Positions 8,417 through 17,263 are shown, numbered from the stretch's first letter. The stretch is 64,000 nucleotides of DNA from Nitrospirota bacterium (GCA_024275955.1 JAJRYD010000026.1:1-64000); one strand, 5' to 3'. The notes: generated by a model not told the origin, from the letters alone. Made by a program: numbers and translations.

Positions 8417-9556
8417 ATGTATCACAAACTTTTGGGGTTGGTTTGCTTTCTTCTTATAGGCTTTGGAAGCTCTCTGCCTGCCTCCGCCGCCCAACCGTCC
8501 AAGCCGCTGGAAGAAGGGGAGATCGTTTCCTCTAAGGATTGCAGAAGGTGCCACAAGGATATTCACGATATGTGGAGCGAGAGCATGCATTCGCACGCTG
8601 TTTCGGACCCGATATTCAGCGCCGCCTACATGGAAGCGTACCTGCGGACAAAAGGGGAAGCCAAGAAACTTTGTCTCGGGTGTCATGCTCCGGCAATGCT
8701 TATAAACGGTGATGAAGATATGGAAAACGATGTAACGGCTGAAGGAGTTACCTGTCACTTTTGTCATTCAATTAAAGATGTCAACCTCGATGCCGCTATC
8801 GACAGCGGCGAGCGGTTTGACCTTGATGTAGGCAAAACGATGTTTGGCCCAAATGGTAACGGCGGCAATCAAAAGTACCACGAGAGCGCGTTATCAAAAA
8901 TTTACGGCGAGTCGAAGTTTTGCGCAGGCTGTCACGAGTACAAAGCCAACGGCATAAATATAATGGAGACATATACCGAATGGCTGAAAGGGCCGTATCC
9001 TTCTAAAGGAGTTCATTGTCAGGATTGCCATATGAAGCGGCAGGGCATAGGAAAAAGCGGGAAAAAGGTTTTTAGTCATTACCTTGCCGGGGGTCATTCG
9101 GCGCTTCAGCTTAAAAAAGCTATTGATATCTCTATTACAGGCGTCAAACGTGGAAAAGACAGGATAACGGTTTTTATGGATTTGGAGAATGTCGGATCGG
9201 GGCATATGGTGCCTACCGGCATTCCATCGCGCAAACTTATTCTCACATGCAAAATAATTTTGGCGAACAATGTCACCCGAACCCGTTCGATAAAATACGA
9301 AAAGGTGATATTCGACGCTAACGGAAAAGAGCTTCTGGACGATAGCGATATAATGGCGGGGTTTGGTTCGCAGATAGTGAAGGACAACCGTCTGGCGCCG
9401 CTTGAGAGGAGAAAAGAAAAATTCGTCTTTTTTATCGAACCTAAAGGGGAGATACTGGTTTCTGTAAAGGTGGAGTATCTTTATCGGCCAAAGGTTCTTG
9501 AAGAAACAGAGATGAGAATTGAAATGGGTAACGCCGATATGGCGTTTCAACCGTAA
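8417..9556 (+). CDS. Secreted five-haem c-type cytochrome (c554-like), putative partner of the bc complex
   Basis: The 379 residues carry a signal peptide (hydrophobic 5-22, cleavage probably near ASAA-Q). Five CxxCH haem sites start at Cys42, 86, 113, 169 and 201 (CRRCH, CLGCH, CHFCH, CAGCH, CQDCH). The first 210 residues resemble the cytochrome c554/multihaem fold. The last 150 have no CxxCH and look like a beta-rich domain (VFMDLENVGSGHMVPTGIPS). It acts outside the inner membrane. The gene starts an operon with a Rieske protein, cytochrome b and subunit IV, and no cytochrome c1 or f gene is present, so I infer that this protein takes electrons from the Rieske centre. Some relatives act in hydroxylamine or nitrite chemistry. 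That role is not excluded. Confidence 0.85.
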   Translation: MYHKLLGLVCFLLIGFGSSLPASAAQPSKPLEEGEIVSSKDCRRCHKDIHDMWSESMHSHAVSDPIFSAAYMEAYLRTKGEAKKLCLGCHAPAMLINGDEDMENDVTAEGVTCHFCHSIKDVNLDAAIDSGERFDLDVGKTMFGPNGNGGNQKYHESALSKIYGESKFCAGCHEYKANGINIMETYTEWLKGPYPSKGVHCQDCHMKRQGIGKSGKKVFSHYLAGGHSALQLKKAIDISITGVKRGKDRITVFMDLENVGSGHMVPTGIPSRKLILTCKIILANNVTRTRSIKYEKVIFDANGKELLDDSDIMAGFGSQIVKDNRLAPLERRKEKFVFFIEPKGEILVSVKVEYLYRPKVLEETEMRIEMGNADMAFQP

Positions 9557-9578
9557 CACAATATCTGGGGATTGATGG

Positions 9579-10034
9579 ATGCCGGAACAAGCAGAGTGGG
9601 AAGATGAAAGCCTGACTAGAAGGGTTTTTATCATGGCTTCGCTTACGACCGCTTCCATCGTGGCGGCTGGCGGAACTGTTTATCCGTTATACCGTTACCT
9701 TTTTCCATCTGACAGCAAAGGCGGTGGCAAAGGAACATCGGTGACGATACCGGAAGCGGAGGTCGTTGTTGGCGGAGCTAGGTTTTTTAAGTTCAAAGGC
9801 AAGCCGGCAATCCTTATTCGCAAAAGCGAAAAGGAAGTGATAGCTATGTCGGCTGTCTGCACGCATTTGGGATGCGTAGTTAAATACTCCGAATCTGACC
9901 AGATAATCAAATGCCCATGTCACGGCGCAAAGTTTGACCTAAAGGGCAAGGTAATAGCCGGCCCCGCGCCGAAGCCGTTACAGCTGTTCTTGGTTTCCAG
10001 AGACGGCGGCAAATTCGTGATAGAAGAGGCATAA
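9579..10034 (+). CDS. petC: Rieske iron-sulfur protein of a bc-type complex
   Basis: The 151 residues begin with a twin-arginine-type anchor (LTRRVFIMASLTTASIVAAGG, 11-31), as in Rieske proteins exported folded by Tat. The cluster-binding boxes are CTHLGC and CPCHGAKF, giving two Cys and two His ligands for the [2Fe-2S] centre, plus the disulfide cysteines. After them comes GPAPKPL, the usual proline loop. The protein moves electrons from quinol at the cytochrome b Qo site to the c-type cytochrome. It starts 22 bases after the cytochrome gene, behind a TGGGG ribosome-binding sequence, and ends one base before the cytochrome b gene. Confidence 0.93.
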   Translation: MPEQAEWEDESLTRRVFIMASLTTASIVAAGGTVYPLYRYLFPSDSKGGGKGTSVTIPEAEVVVGGARFFKFKGKPAILIRKSEKEVIAMSAVCTHLGCVVKYSESDQIIKCPCHGAKFDLKGKVIAGPAPKPLQLFLVSRDGGKFVIEEA

Positions 10035-10035
10035 G

Positions 10036-10731
10036 ATGGAACAGCTTAAGTTCGGCCCTATAACAGTGAAAAACCGGCTGGCGGTAAAAGGGTTCAACTA
10101 TATCAACAAAAGACTTGGCCTAAAAGAGATATTGGATGACGAGGTCTTTACCAAAGTGGCGCCGACCCATCTTGGGTTCTTATCGTGCTTTGGCGGGATA
10201 ACCTTTTTCATATTCCTCATGCAGGTGGTTACCGGCCTTCTGTTGATGATCTACTACATCCCTGATGTTGACAAGGCTTACGCGTCGGTTGTGATGATTA
10301 CCAACGATATAGAATTTGGATGGGTGGTGCGTGGGCTTCATGCGTGGGGAGCCAACCTTATGGTAATAACCGTTATCATCCATATGGGCAAAATATATTT
10401 TAGCGGAATATATAAAGCTCCAAGAGAGTTTAACTGGGTAACAGGCATAGTACTGCTTAACCTTACTTTAGGGTTTTCTTTTACCGGCTACCTCCTTCCG
10501 TGGACACAGCTTTCATATTGGGCGACAGTGGTAGGAACCGAGGTGCCTTCCGCGGTTCCTCTGGTGGGCGATACTATAAAAATATTGATGAGGGGCGGAG
10601 AAGATATATCGCAGGTAACGCTAAGCCGGTTTTTTACCCTTCATGTAATCTTGTTGCCGATAGCTACGGTGGTTCTTCTTGTTCTGCATTTCATGCAGAT
10701 TAGGAGACAAGGTATTTCGGGGCCTATGTAA
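10036..10731 (+). CDS. petB: Cytochrome b N-terminal half (b6-like)
   Basis: The 231 residues hold four transmembrane helices and the haem-binding histidines. GLHAWGANLMVITVIIHMG carries the first pair and LHVILLPIATVVLLVLHFM the second pair, which is 14 residues apart as in b6 rather than 13 as in mitochondrial cytochrome b. The end reads MQIRRQGISGP, close to the RKQGISGP of b6 proteins. It is the quinol-oxidising core of the complex, with low- and high-potential haems across the inner membrane. Splitting into this protein and a separate subunit IV is the b6f-type arrangement, also seen in some deltaproteobacteria, Nitrospirota and Firmicutes. The stop codon overlaps the next start. Confidence 0.93.
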   Translation: MEQLKFGPITVKNRLAVKGFNYINKRLGLKEILDDEVFTKVAPTHLGFLSCFGGITFFIFLMQVVTGLLLMIYYIPDVDKAYASVVMITNDIEFGWVVRGLHAWGANLMVITVIIHMGKIYFSGIYKAPREFNWVTGIVLLNLTLGFSFTGYLLPWTQLSYWATVVGTEVPSAVPLVGDTIKILMRGGEDISQVTLSRFFTLHVILLPIATVVLLVLHFMQIRRQGISGPM

Positions 10732-11192
10732 TGAAAAAAGAGGTCGAAATAAAAAAAATTCCGATAGAGGAAAAGAAGCGCCTCATACGCGAAGGGAAAA
10801 TGAAATGGTTTTTCCCCGGGCATGTGGTAGAGCAGGTTGTAATCTGTCTCTTTATCTTTGTAATTATGATTACACTCGCGACGCTTTTTCCGCCGCATCT
10901 GGGAAGTATGGCAGATCCGTTCAACACGCCGGATCATATTAAACCTGAATGGTATTTCCTCGCCTCGTTCCAGTTGCTTATAATCGCCGAAAAGCTCGAC
11001 TTTCTCGGCGCGTGGGCGCCAAAGATACTTGGAGTAGGCATGCAGGGCGTGATTATAGGTATTCTTCTTATGGTGCCGTTTATAGACAGGAACCCGGACA
11101 GGAAGTATAAAAATAGAAAAATCGCCATCACACTCGGCATACTCTCTGTAATAATCGCAATATTCCTAACACTCTGGGCTCACTTCTCCTAA
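10731..11192 (+). CDS. petD: Cytochrome b C-terminal half (subunit IV-like)
   Basis: The 153 residues start with a charged, lysine-rich 35-residue cytoplasmic extension, unlike plant PetD. Three transmembrane helices follow (about 42-62, 97-122, 134-152). The Qo-site motif PEWYF is visible in HIKPEWYFLASFQLLI, where Glu is the proton carrier for quinol oxidation. The gene overlaps cytochrome b by one base (TAATG), so both halves are made in equal amounts. It closes the four-gene respiratory operon. No further cytochrome gene follows within 100 bases. Confidence 0.9.
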   Translation: MKKEVEIKKIPIEEKKRLIREGKMKWFFPGHVVEQVVICLFIFVIMITLATLFPPHLGSMADPFNTPDHIKPEWYFLASFQLLIIAEKLDFLGAWAPKILGVGMQGVIIGILLMVPFIDRNPDRKYKNRKIAITLGILSVIIAIFLTLWAHFS

Positions 11193-11332
11193 CTTTAGAG
11201 GTTTCGATTCTTTCACGCTGTTGCGTTAAAACTTGTTTAAAATCAATTGATTGCTGTGCATGTTGAAACTGCCGGCATTTCATAGGAAATAGATATGCCC
11301 CAAAACATCTATAAGTCGGTTAGAATGGTCGG

Positions 11333-12226
11333 ATGGAAGAGAGCAGAGGAGCAGTTCTTCTTGTAGAAGATAGCCGAATCTATTTATGCAAAATAACCAA
11401 GTTCCTGCATGACGCAGGTTTTGAGGTGGTTCAGGCTTCTGACGGGGAGGAAGCGGTTGTGTTGCTTGAGGGCGACAAGCAGGCCTTTACTGCTATTGTT
11501 ACCGACCTAACAATGCCCAAGTTTGGCGGCGCGGGAATTGCCGAGCTGAACCGTTCCAGATACCGTCTCCCTATCGTTGTCATTACCGGAACCGGAGATT
11601 CCAGAACATCACTGGAACTATTGGAATTCGGCGTGAGAGATTTTGTTTTAAAGCCGTTTGATGAAAAGATTTTTATTCAGGTTTTAAAGAATGCCATTAG
11701 CAGAAATTCAACCATTCAGGGGTTGTCAGGTGTCGAACAATACGACGGTAATGTAGGTCAAATCACTATATCGGCGAAAAAGAAGAATCTAACGCATGCG
11801 TCTGGATGGATTACAAAAAAGCTGGAAGGAAGTCTGGATAGAGGCGAAGTTGGCGTAATGGTTGGATACCTCGGCGAGTTTTTACAAAACGCGTATGAGC
11901 ATGGGAGCCTTAACATAACGGAAAAGACTAAGTGTCGTCTTCTCAACGACGGGGTTTACGAGATGGAGCTTACGAAGAGAGAAAAGTATTGTGGTGCCAG
12001 CATCAAGGTAGAACTTTCTATTCTTGACGGCGAGGTTGCCGTAAAGATTACGGATGAGGGTGTAGGGTTCGCCTTTCACAAGTACCTTAACTTTACACAG
12101 CGAGATATTCTCGAAAGGCTTTCCAAGCCTAACGGCCGTGGGATCTACATGGCTAAAAGCTATTTCGATTTAGTGAAGTACGACAGCGGCGGCTCCAGCG
12201 TACTCGTTACAAAAACACTGCATTAA
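11333..12226 (+). CDS. Response-regulator receiver fused to an anti-sigma-type histidine-kinase-like ATPase
   Basis: The 297 residues have two domains. Residues 7-125 form a CheY-like receiver: LLVEDSRIY acidic pocket, phospho-acceptor Asp in TAIVTDLTMPKFGG (about Asp62), Thr/Ser switch in VVITGTGDSR, and Lys in VLKPFDE. Residues about 160-295 look like a HATPase_c_2 (RsbW/SpoIIAB) domain, with the N-box EFLQNAYEHGS and the G-box VKITDEGVGFAF, then GRGIYMAKSYFD. No HisKA dimerisation domain is present. Such proteins usually switch a partner by kinase or partner-binding action under receiver control. No anti-anti-sigma (STAS) or PP2C gene is beside it. It is followed 63 bases later by a hemerythrin, so redox or oxygen-linked signalling is a guess. 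Confidence 0.82.
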   Translation: MEESRGAVLLVEDSRIYLCKITKFLHDAGFEVVQASDGEEAVVLLEGDKQAFTAIVTDLTMPKFGGAGIAELNRSRYRLPIVVITGTGDSRTSLELLEFGVRDFVLKPFDEKIFIQVLKNAISRNSTIQGLSGVEQYDGNVGQITISAKKKNLTHASGWITKKLEGSLDRGEVGVMVGYLGEFLQNAYEHGSLNITEKTKCRLLNDGVYEMELTKREKYCGASIKVELSILDGEVAVKITDEGVGFAFHKYLNFTQRDILERLSKPNGRGIYMAKSYFDLVKYDSGGSSVLVTKTLH

Positions 12227-12289
12227 CTTCGGCGGCATTTGGGCCGCGACACATATTTTTCTTTTGCCGGCACTTAGTTGCGCTAGGGA

Positions 12290-12706
12290 ATGCCTATGGA
12301 CAAAGATATAGACTGCGAGTGGAACGATGAACGCTTACTCGGCATAGAATCTATTGACAAGGAGCATGAACAGCTGTTCCTTATGGCCAAGGTCCTTCAC
12401 AGATACATGAAAGAGAAGGCAACCGTAAGCGTTATAAATATCTTTTTTGGTGAAGTTGTTAAATCTGCCGAGGCCCACTTCGAGAATGAAGAGCGGTTTA
12501 TGAAGGACAAAGGCTTTCCCATCCTTTTACTGGAACGGCATATTGTAGAGCATAAAAAACTTTTAGAAAGGCTTCTTGGCTTAAAAAAGAAATTCGAAAA
12601 AGGCGAGATAACGCTTACCGATGAGGTTGCACAGCTTCTTACATTTCTTTTAAGCGGTCATATGCAGGAGTACGACACAAGAATTGCCGAATTCGTCAAT
12701 AAGTAA
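12290..12706 (+). CDS. Bacteriohemerythrin
   Basis: The 138 residues match the single-domain hemerythrin family. All diiron ligands are visible: His26 in DKEHEQLF, His63 and Glu67 in HFENEERF, His84 and His88 in HIVEH, and His and Asp in the final GHMQEYD. Conserved Trp11 and the IESID stretch are also present. Such proteins bind O2 reversibly at a non-haem diiron site in the cytoplasm and serve as oxygen carriers or sensors. It has no fused signalling domain. It is in line with the receiver-ATPase gene just upstream and convergent with the peptide importer. Confidence 0.92.
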   Translation: MPMDKDIDCEWNDERLLGIESIDKEHEQLFLMAKVLHRYMKEKATVSVINIFFGEVVKSAEAHFENEERFMKDKGFPILLLERHIVEHKKLLERLLGLKKKFEKGEITLTDEVAQLLTFLLSGHMQEYDTRIAEFVNK

Positions 12707-12733
12707 AACCAAGAACAGTTGTCTTTTAAATTT

Positions 12734-13540
12734 CTAGCGTGTTGTTTTTGGGTCTAGCATATCCCTCAGCCCGTCGCCGGCGAGGTTTATTCCAAGCACA
12801 AGAAGCATAAGGCAAAGGCCGGGGAACGCGGTAAGGTGCGGCGCTATTAGAAGAAACGGTCTTCCTTCATTCAGCATCGCGCCCCAGCTTGGTTGCGGCG
12901 GCTGAACGCCAAGCCCCAAAAAGCTTAACCCTGCTTCGGCTACAATAACAGCCGCCATACCGAACGCGAATTCTATTATCAGCGGGGCTATCGAGTTCGG
13001 CAGGTAATGCTTGAAAATTAATCTTCCGGTTGAAGCGCCGGAGGCGTTTGCCGCCACCACATACTCCCTTTCTCTTAGCGAAAGTATCTGCCCTCTTGTA
13101 ATTCTTGCAAAACCTATCCAGCCGGTAAGGCAAAGAGCAAAAATTACGTTGGAAAGCCCGGGGCCGAGTATCGCCATTATAGATATCGCCAAAAGTATTC
13201 CGGGGAACGCCAGCAGGATATCTATTATCCGCATGATAAGCTCATCAGTACGCCCGCCGGCCGACCCGGCAATGCCGCCGATGAGAACTCCTATTACGGC
13301 GCTTACCGTAATAGTGATAACGCCTACAAAAAGGCTTACCCTAGAACCGTAAACGATACGGCTGAGTATGTCTCTTCCAAGCAGGTCCCGTCCCATCAGG
13401 TGCGAACCGTCCGAACCGGCAAGCCCGTAAAGAAGTTCTTGGCTGTACGGGTCGAAAGGGGCGATAAGCGGCGCCAGCAAGGCGGCCGACGCGAAAAACC
13501 CGATGATGGAAACACCGATTTTGAAATTAATATTTTTCAT
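12734..13540 (-). CDS. dppC: Peptide ABC importer, permease DppC/OppC type
   Basis: The 268 residues have an N-terminal helix and five further membrane segments. The binding-protein-dependent permease signature is seen around NASGASTGRLIFKHYLPNSIAP, the EAA loop that contacts the ATPases, with GLGVQPPQPSWGAML after it as in OppC/DppC proteins. It forms the inner-membrane channel together with the upstream dppB product. The start overlaps dppB's end by 4 bases (ATGA). No ATP-binding protein genes (dppD, dppF) follow: the next gene is convergent. The ATPases must come from another locus, or the substrate may be nickel or another small compound rather than peptides. Confidence 0.9.
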   Translation of the reverse strand: MKNINFKIGVSIIGFFASAALLAPLIAPFDPYSQELLYGLAGSDGSHLMGRDLLGRDILSRIVYGSRVSLFVGVITITVSAVIGVLIGGIAGSAGGRTDELIMRIIDILLAFPGILLAISIMAILGPGLSNVIFALCLTGWIGFARITRGQILSLREREYVVAANASGASTGRLIFKHYLPNSIAPLIIEFAFGMAAVIVAEAGLSFLGLGVQPPQPSWGAMLNEGRPFLLIAPHLTAFPGLCLMLLVLGINLAGDGLRDMLDPKTTR

Positions 13541-14460
13541 CGGTTAAGCCTTATCCTCGGGTCGAGCGACGCGTAAAGAAGGTCTGTCAAAAAATTTACA
13601 ACGACATAACATGTGGCGATGCTCAGCATGCACCCCTGCACCATCGGGTAGTCGCGCGCCTCTATGCTTTCTATCATCAGCCTGCCTATCCCCGGCCACG
13701 AGAATATTGTTTCGGTGATTACCGCGCCGGAAAGAAGCGCGCCTAGCTGAAGACCGACAATCGTTACCACAGGCAGTAGCGCGTTTGAGAGGGCATGCTT
13801 TGAGTAAACCAAAAATTCGTTTTGACCTCTTGCTCTCGCGGCGCGTATAAAGTCTTCGTCCGCCACTTCAAGTATAGACGAGCGGGTAAGCCTTAAGAGT
13901 ATCGCCGCCATCGCCGTGCCGAGTGTGATAGCCGGAAGGATAACGCTTAAAAAACCGCCGCGCCCAGAGACAGGAAACCAGCCGAGCCAAATGGAGAAAA
14001 CAATTATCAAAAGAGGGCCGAGCCAGAAATTCGGCATAGCTATCCCAAAAAGCGAGAGGAAGAGAGAACCTCTGTCGACAACGCTATCTTTTTTGGCGGC
14101 AGATAGAATGCCGAGCGGAACCGAAAAGAGTATGGCAAAAAAGAGCGCGGCAACGGCAAGCTCCGCTGTTGCCGGCCAGCGTGAAATTATTTCGTCAAAA
14201 ACAGGCTCCTGCGTATGGATGGAACTGCCGATGTCGCCTTTCAAAAGGTTTCCAAGATACAAGATGTATTGCGTGGCAATAGGTTTGTCCAGCCCAAGCT
14301 GGTGGCGAAGTAGCTCCTTGTCGGCCGCTACCGCCGTTTCGCCGAGCATTATCTCTACAGGATCCCCCGGTATAAGGTGAATCATAAGGAAAACGCAGGT
14401 AATAACTCCAAAAAGCGTGGGGAAAAGAAGAAAGAGTCTTCTAATAAGCCAGCTACGCAT
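13537..14460 (-). CDS. dppB: Peptide ABC importer, permease DppB/OppB type
   Basis: A 307-residue permease. It opens with the family-typical WLIRRLFLLFPTLFGVITCVF helix, then LIPGDPVEIMLGE in the large periplasmic loop, and later holds the EAA motif ARARGQNEFLVYSKHALSNAL. Six membrane helices are evident. The sequence near the end, YPMVQGCMLSIATCYVVVNFLTDLLYASLDPRIR, is the standard OppB/DppB C-terminus. It pairs with dppC in the inner membrane and follows the binding-protein gene by 2 bases. Confidence 0.92.
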   Translation of the reverse strand: MRSWLIRRLFLLFPTLFGVITCVFLMIHLIPGDPVEIMLGETAVAADKELLRHQLGLDKPIATQYILYLGNLLKGDIGSSIHTQEPVFDEIISRWPATAELAVAALFFAILFSVPLGILSAAKKDSVVDRGSLFLSLFGIAMPNFWLGPLLIIVFSIWLGWFPVSGRGGFLSVILPAITLGTAMAAILLRLTRSSILEVADEDFIRAARARGQNEFLVYSKHALSNALLPVVTIVGLQLGALLSGAVITETIFSWPGIGRLMIESIEARDYPMVQGCMLSIATCYVVVNFLTDLLYASLDPRIRLNR

Positions 14461-14462
14461 CT

Positions 14463-15974
14463 CTACCGCCCACCTTCAAGCGTAACCCTCTTTAGCGAGT
14501 CGAGGCTTTCATCGGGGTAGATTTCGAAACCTTTGACCTGTCTGCTCATGGCGGCAACGTTTACGGAGAGCCAGAGGTGGACGTATGGAAAATCTTCGGC
14601 AATTATGCTTTGCACCTCGTCGTATATTATTTTCCTTTTTCGCGGGTCCATCTCCCGCCGTCCGCTTTCAAGCAGTTGGTCAACGAGGTAGTTTTTGTAA
14701 TGCCCGCGGTTCGCGCCGTCTGGAGGTACGCTTTTTGAATGAAAGATGTAGTGGTATATATCCGGGTCGGCTATCCCTACCCATGTAAGAGAGTAGAGCT
14801 GAAAATTTCCGCTTTTAATGTCGGAGAAAAAAGTTCCCCATTCAAAGCTTTTAATTTCGAGTTCTATCCCTACCTGCCGTAGCTGTTCGCCGAATATTTC
14901 GGCAATCTTTTTTCTAGTCGGGTTTTTGCTTGTTTTGTAGACAAGCTTAAACCTCGGCTCTCCGTCTGCTTTTTTTGGGTAGCCTGCCTCATCAAGAAGT
15001 TTTCTGGATAAAGCAGGGTCGTACTTTAGTTTTTTTAGTTTGCCGTTAAAGTATTTATTGGAGGGCGTTATAAGGCTTTCTGTTTCGGATACCAAGTTCT
15101 TCATTATATGTTTTGCTATTGCGTGTCTATTTACCGCGTGTGCTATCGCTTTTCTTACCTTTAGGTTTTTTAATACAGGGTCGTTCATATTAAATCCTAT
15201 GTAGGAAACATTCGTTCCCTTCTCTTTTTCTATCTTAAGGCTTGCCTGTTTTTCAAGCCACGGTATTACGGACGGCGTTATAGGGTTTGATACAAGATGC
15301 ACATTGCCTTTTTTAAGTTCAAGGAGCCTTACCGTTTCATCGGGGAGGATTTTAAAAATCAGGCCGTCAAGTTTCGGCGCTCCGCCAAAGTAGTTTTCAT
15401 TTTTTTTAAGTGCAAGCATGGAGCCTCGCTTGTACGACACAAAGCGGAAAGGCCCCGCACCGATAGGTTTTTTTGTAAGTTCCTTAGAGCCTGCCGGTAT
15501 TATTCCGATAGTAAGGTTGGCGATAAAAGGCGCGTGCGGTTCTTTAAGTTTGATCGTTAGGGAATATTTTCTGTTGATTTCGATTTTGTCTATTTTTTCG
15601 AGCGCGCTTCTTTTTGGAGATTTAGAATCCGGCGATATGATTGACTGGTATGTATAAAGCACATCCATCGCGGTAAGCTCTTTGCCGTTGTGGAATTTTA
15701 CTCCTTCCTTCAATTTTATGAGGTAGGTTTTTTCATCAATAAGCTCCACGCTGGCGGCAAGGTTCGGCACAAGGCCGAGGTTTTTGTTTCTCTTAAAAAG
15801 GCCGGGGTATATAAGGCTTGTTATCTTCGATGAGATAGCATCGGTAGCAAAGCGCGGGTCGAGCAGTTTCGGGCCGCTTTCTATGCCGATTACCAGAGTG
15901 TTGGGCGGTATCGGTTTTGACGGCGAACACGAAGCTATGAAGACAGCAAGGAACAGAAGTTTTTTAAATTTCAA
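14463..15974 (-). CDS. Peptide-binding lipoprotein (SBP family 5)
   Basis: The 503 residues begin with a lipoprotein signal, with FIASC as lipobox (acylated Cys about residue 16). The body follows the DppA/OppA pattern: TLVIGIESGPKLLDPRFATD at the start, LVPNLAASVELIDEKTYLIKLKEGVKFHNG, and later the hinge segment YIGFNMNDPVLKNLKVRKAI with AHAVNR. It binds oligopeptides, or possibly nickel or other ligands, in the periplasm and delivers them to DppBC. It lies 14 bases after purD on the same strand. Operon membership with purD is possible but functionally unexpected. Confidence 0.9.
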   Translation of the reverse strand: MKFKKLLFLAVFIASCSPSKPIPPNTLVIGIESGPKLLDPRFATDAISSKITSLIYPGLFKRNKNLGLVPNLAASVELIDEKTYLIKLKEGVKFHNGKELTAMDVLYTYQSIISPDSKSPKRSALEKIDKIEINRKYSLTIKLKEPHAPFIANLTIGIIPAGSKELTKKPIGAGPFRFVSYKRGSMLALKKNENYFGGAPKLDGLIFKILPDETVRLLELKKGNVHLVSNPITPSVIPWLEKQASLKIEKEKGTNVSYIGFNMNDPVLKNLKVRKAIAHAVNRHAIAKHIMKNLVSETESLITPSNKYFNGKLKKLKYDPALSRKLLDEAGYPKKADGEPRFKLVYKTSKNPTRKKIAEIFGEQLRQVGIELEIKSFEWGTFFSDIKSGNFQLYSLTWVGIADPDIYHYIFHSKSVPPDGANRGHYKNYLVDQLLESGRREMDPRKRKIIYDEVQSIIAEDFPYVHLWLSVNVAAMSRQVKGFEIYPDESLDSLKRVTLEGGR

Positions 15975-15988
15975 CTAAAGAGCCTTTG

Positions 15989-17263
15989 TCATTTACGGTT
16001 GATAGCTTTAGCGGCGATATCCTTCCTGTCAAACGAGCCGTCCCACTTTATCGCCTCTGCCCTGCGGTACGCCAGCTTGGCCGCTTCTTTGATGGTAGGG
16101 GCTACGGCGGTAATGCCCAGCACCCGCCCGCCGGAGTTTACAACCTTGCCGTCCTTTTCTGCCGTACCTGCGTGAAAAACCTCCACACCTTTAATATCGT
16201 TCTCTAAGCCTTCTATCACTTTTCCTTTTTCGTAAGAGCCGGGGTAGCCGCCAGAGGCTATAACAACGCAAACCGATGCGTCGTCTTTCCATTGAGGCTG
16301 GCCGACGTTAGAAAGGTTGCCGTCTATAGCCGCTTCGAGCAGTTCCACAAGGTCTCCGTTGTATCTGCTGAGGATTGGCTGTGTCTCGGGGTCGCCGAAC
16401 CGTACGTTAAACTCAAGCAGATACGGCTCGCCGTTCGATATCATCAGTCCGGCATAGAGGAAACCTGTAAAAGGAGCGCCTCGTTTTTTCATCTCTTCCA
16501 GTAGAGGCGTTATTATCGATCTCTGTATTTTTTGGTCCATCTTAGGGGTGATAATCGGCGCGGGGGAGTATGCTCCCATTCCGCCGGTGTTGAGCCCTTT
16601 ATCGCCGTCGCCAACGCGCTTGTGGTCTTGCGAAGAGGCAAGCGGTACGAAGCACTCGCCGTCTGCCACAACTATGTATGATGCCTCCTCGCCTTCGAGA
16701 AACTCCTCTATTATTATCCGTAAACCAGAATCGCCGAAAACTTTTGACGACATAACATCGGTTACGAACTGTTTGGCCGATTCTCTATCTTCGGCCACCA
16801 GCACACCTTTGCCTGCCGCCAGCCCATCGGCCTTTACCACCTGAGGAAACTTTTCCACAGAGTCGAGATAGGCAAACGCGTCATCATGGTTTTCGAATAT
16901 TTTATATGCCGCGGTAGGAAGCCCTGCCGTTTTTAGAACATCTTTCATAAAGATTTTGCTTCCTTCAAGCTGTGCCGCGTTCGCAGAAGGGCCGAATACC
17001 CGCAGACCGTTTTTTGTAAAAAGATCTACTGCCCCCAGCACCAAAGGCACCTCAGGGCCTACTACAGTGAGGTCTATTTTTTCTTTAAGCGCGAAAGCAA
17101 GAAGTGCTTCTACTTTTTCCGCTCCGATATCTACATTTACAGCTATCCGCGCAGTTCCTGCGTTGCCCGGGGCGCAGAAGATATCTGTTACCTGAGGTGA
17201 TTGTTTTATTTTCCATGTAAGGGCATGCTCACGCCCGCCGCCGCCGATGATAAGGACTTTCAT
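15989..17263 (-). CDS. purD: Phosphoribosylamine-glycine ligase PurD (GARS)
   Basis: The gene starts at ATG 17263 (MKVLIIGGGGREHALTWKI), giving 424 residues, the family's usual length. The longer open frame to 17347 runs through a repeat and is not real. The N-terminal GGGGREHAL is the GARS signature. The ATP-grasp core shows VVKADGLAAGKGVLVAED and EEFLEGEEASYIVVADGE, and QDHKRVGDGDKGLNTGGMGAYSP is the phosphoribosylamine/glycine loop. It makes glycinamide ribonucleotide, step two of purine synthesis. There is no clear ribosome-binding sequence before the ATG. Upstream lies a tandem repeat and then an unknown secreted protein. hpt is nearby on the same strand. Confidence 0.95.
   Translation of the reverse strand: MKVLIIGGGGREHALTWKIKQSPQVTDIFCAPGNAGTARIAVNVDIGAEKVEALLAFALKEKIDLTVVGPEVPLVLGAVDLFTKNGLRVFGPSANAAQLEGSKIFMKDVLKTAGLPTAAYKIFENHDDAFAYLDSVEKFPQVVKADGLAAGKGVLVAEDRESAKQFVTDVMSSKVFGDSGLRIIIEEFLEGEEASYIVVADGECFVPLASSQDHKRVGDGDKGLNTGGMGAYSPAPIITPKMDQKIQRSIITPLLEEMKKRGAPFTGFLYAGLMISNGEPYLLEFNVRFGDPETQPILSRYNGDLVELLEAAIDGNLSNVGQPQWKDDASVCVVIASGGYPGSYEKGKVIEGLENDIKGVEVFHAGTAEKDGKVVNSGGRVLGITAVAPTIKEAAKLAYRRAEAIKWDGSFDRKDIAAKAINRK

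Noticed and set aside
8894-9658. Minus-strand frame of 254 residues over the multihaem cytochrome
   Set aside because: The plus strand has five CxxCH sites in one frame; the minus frame shows no domain.
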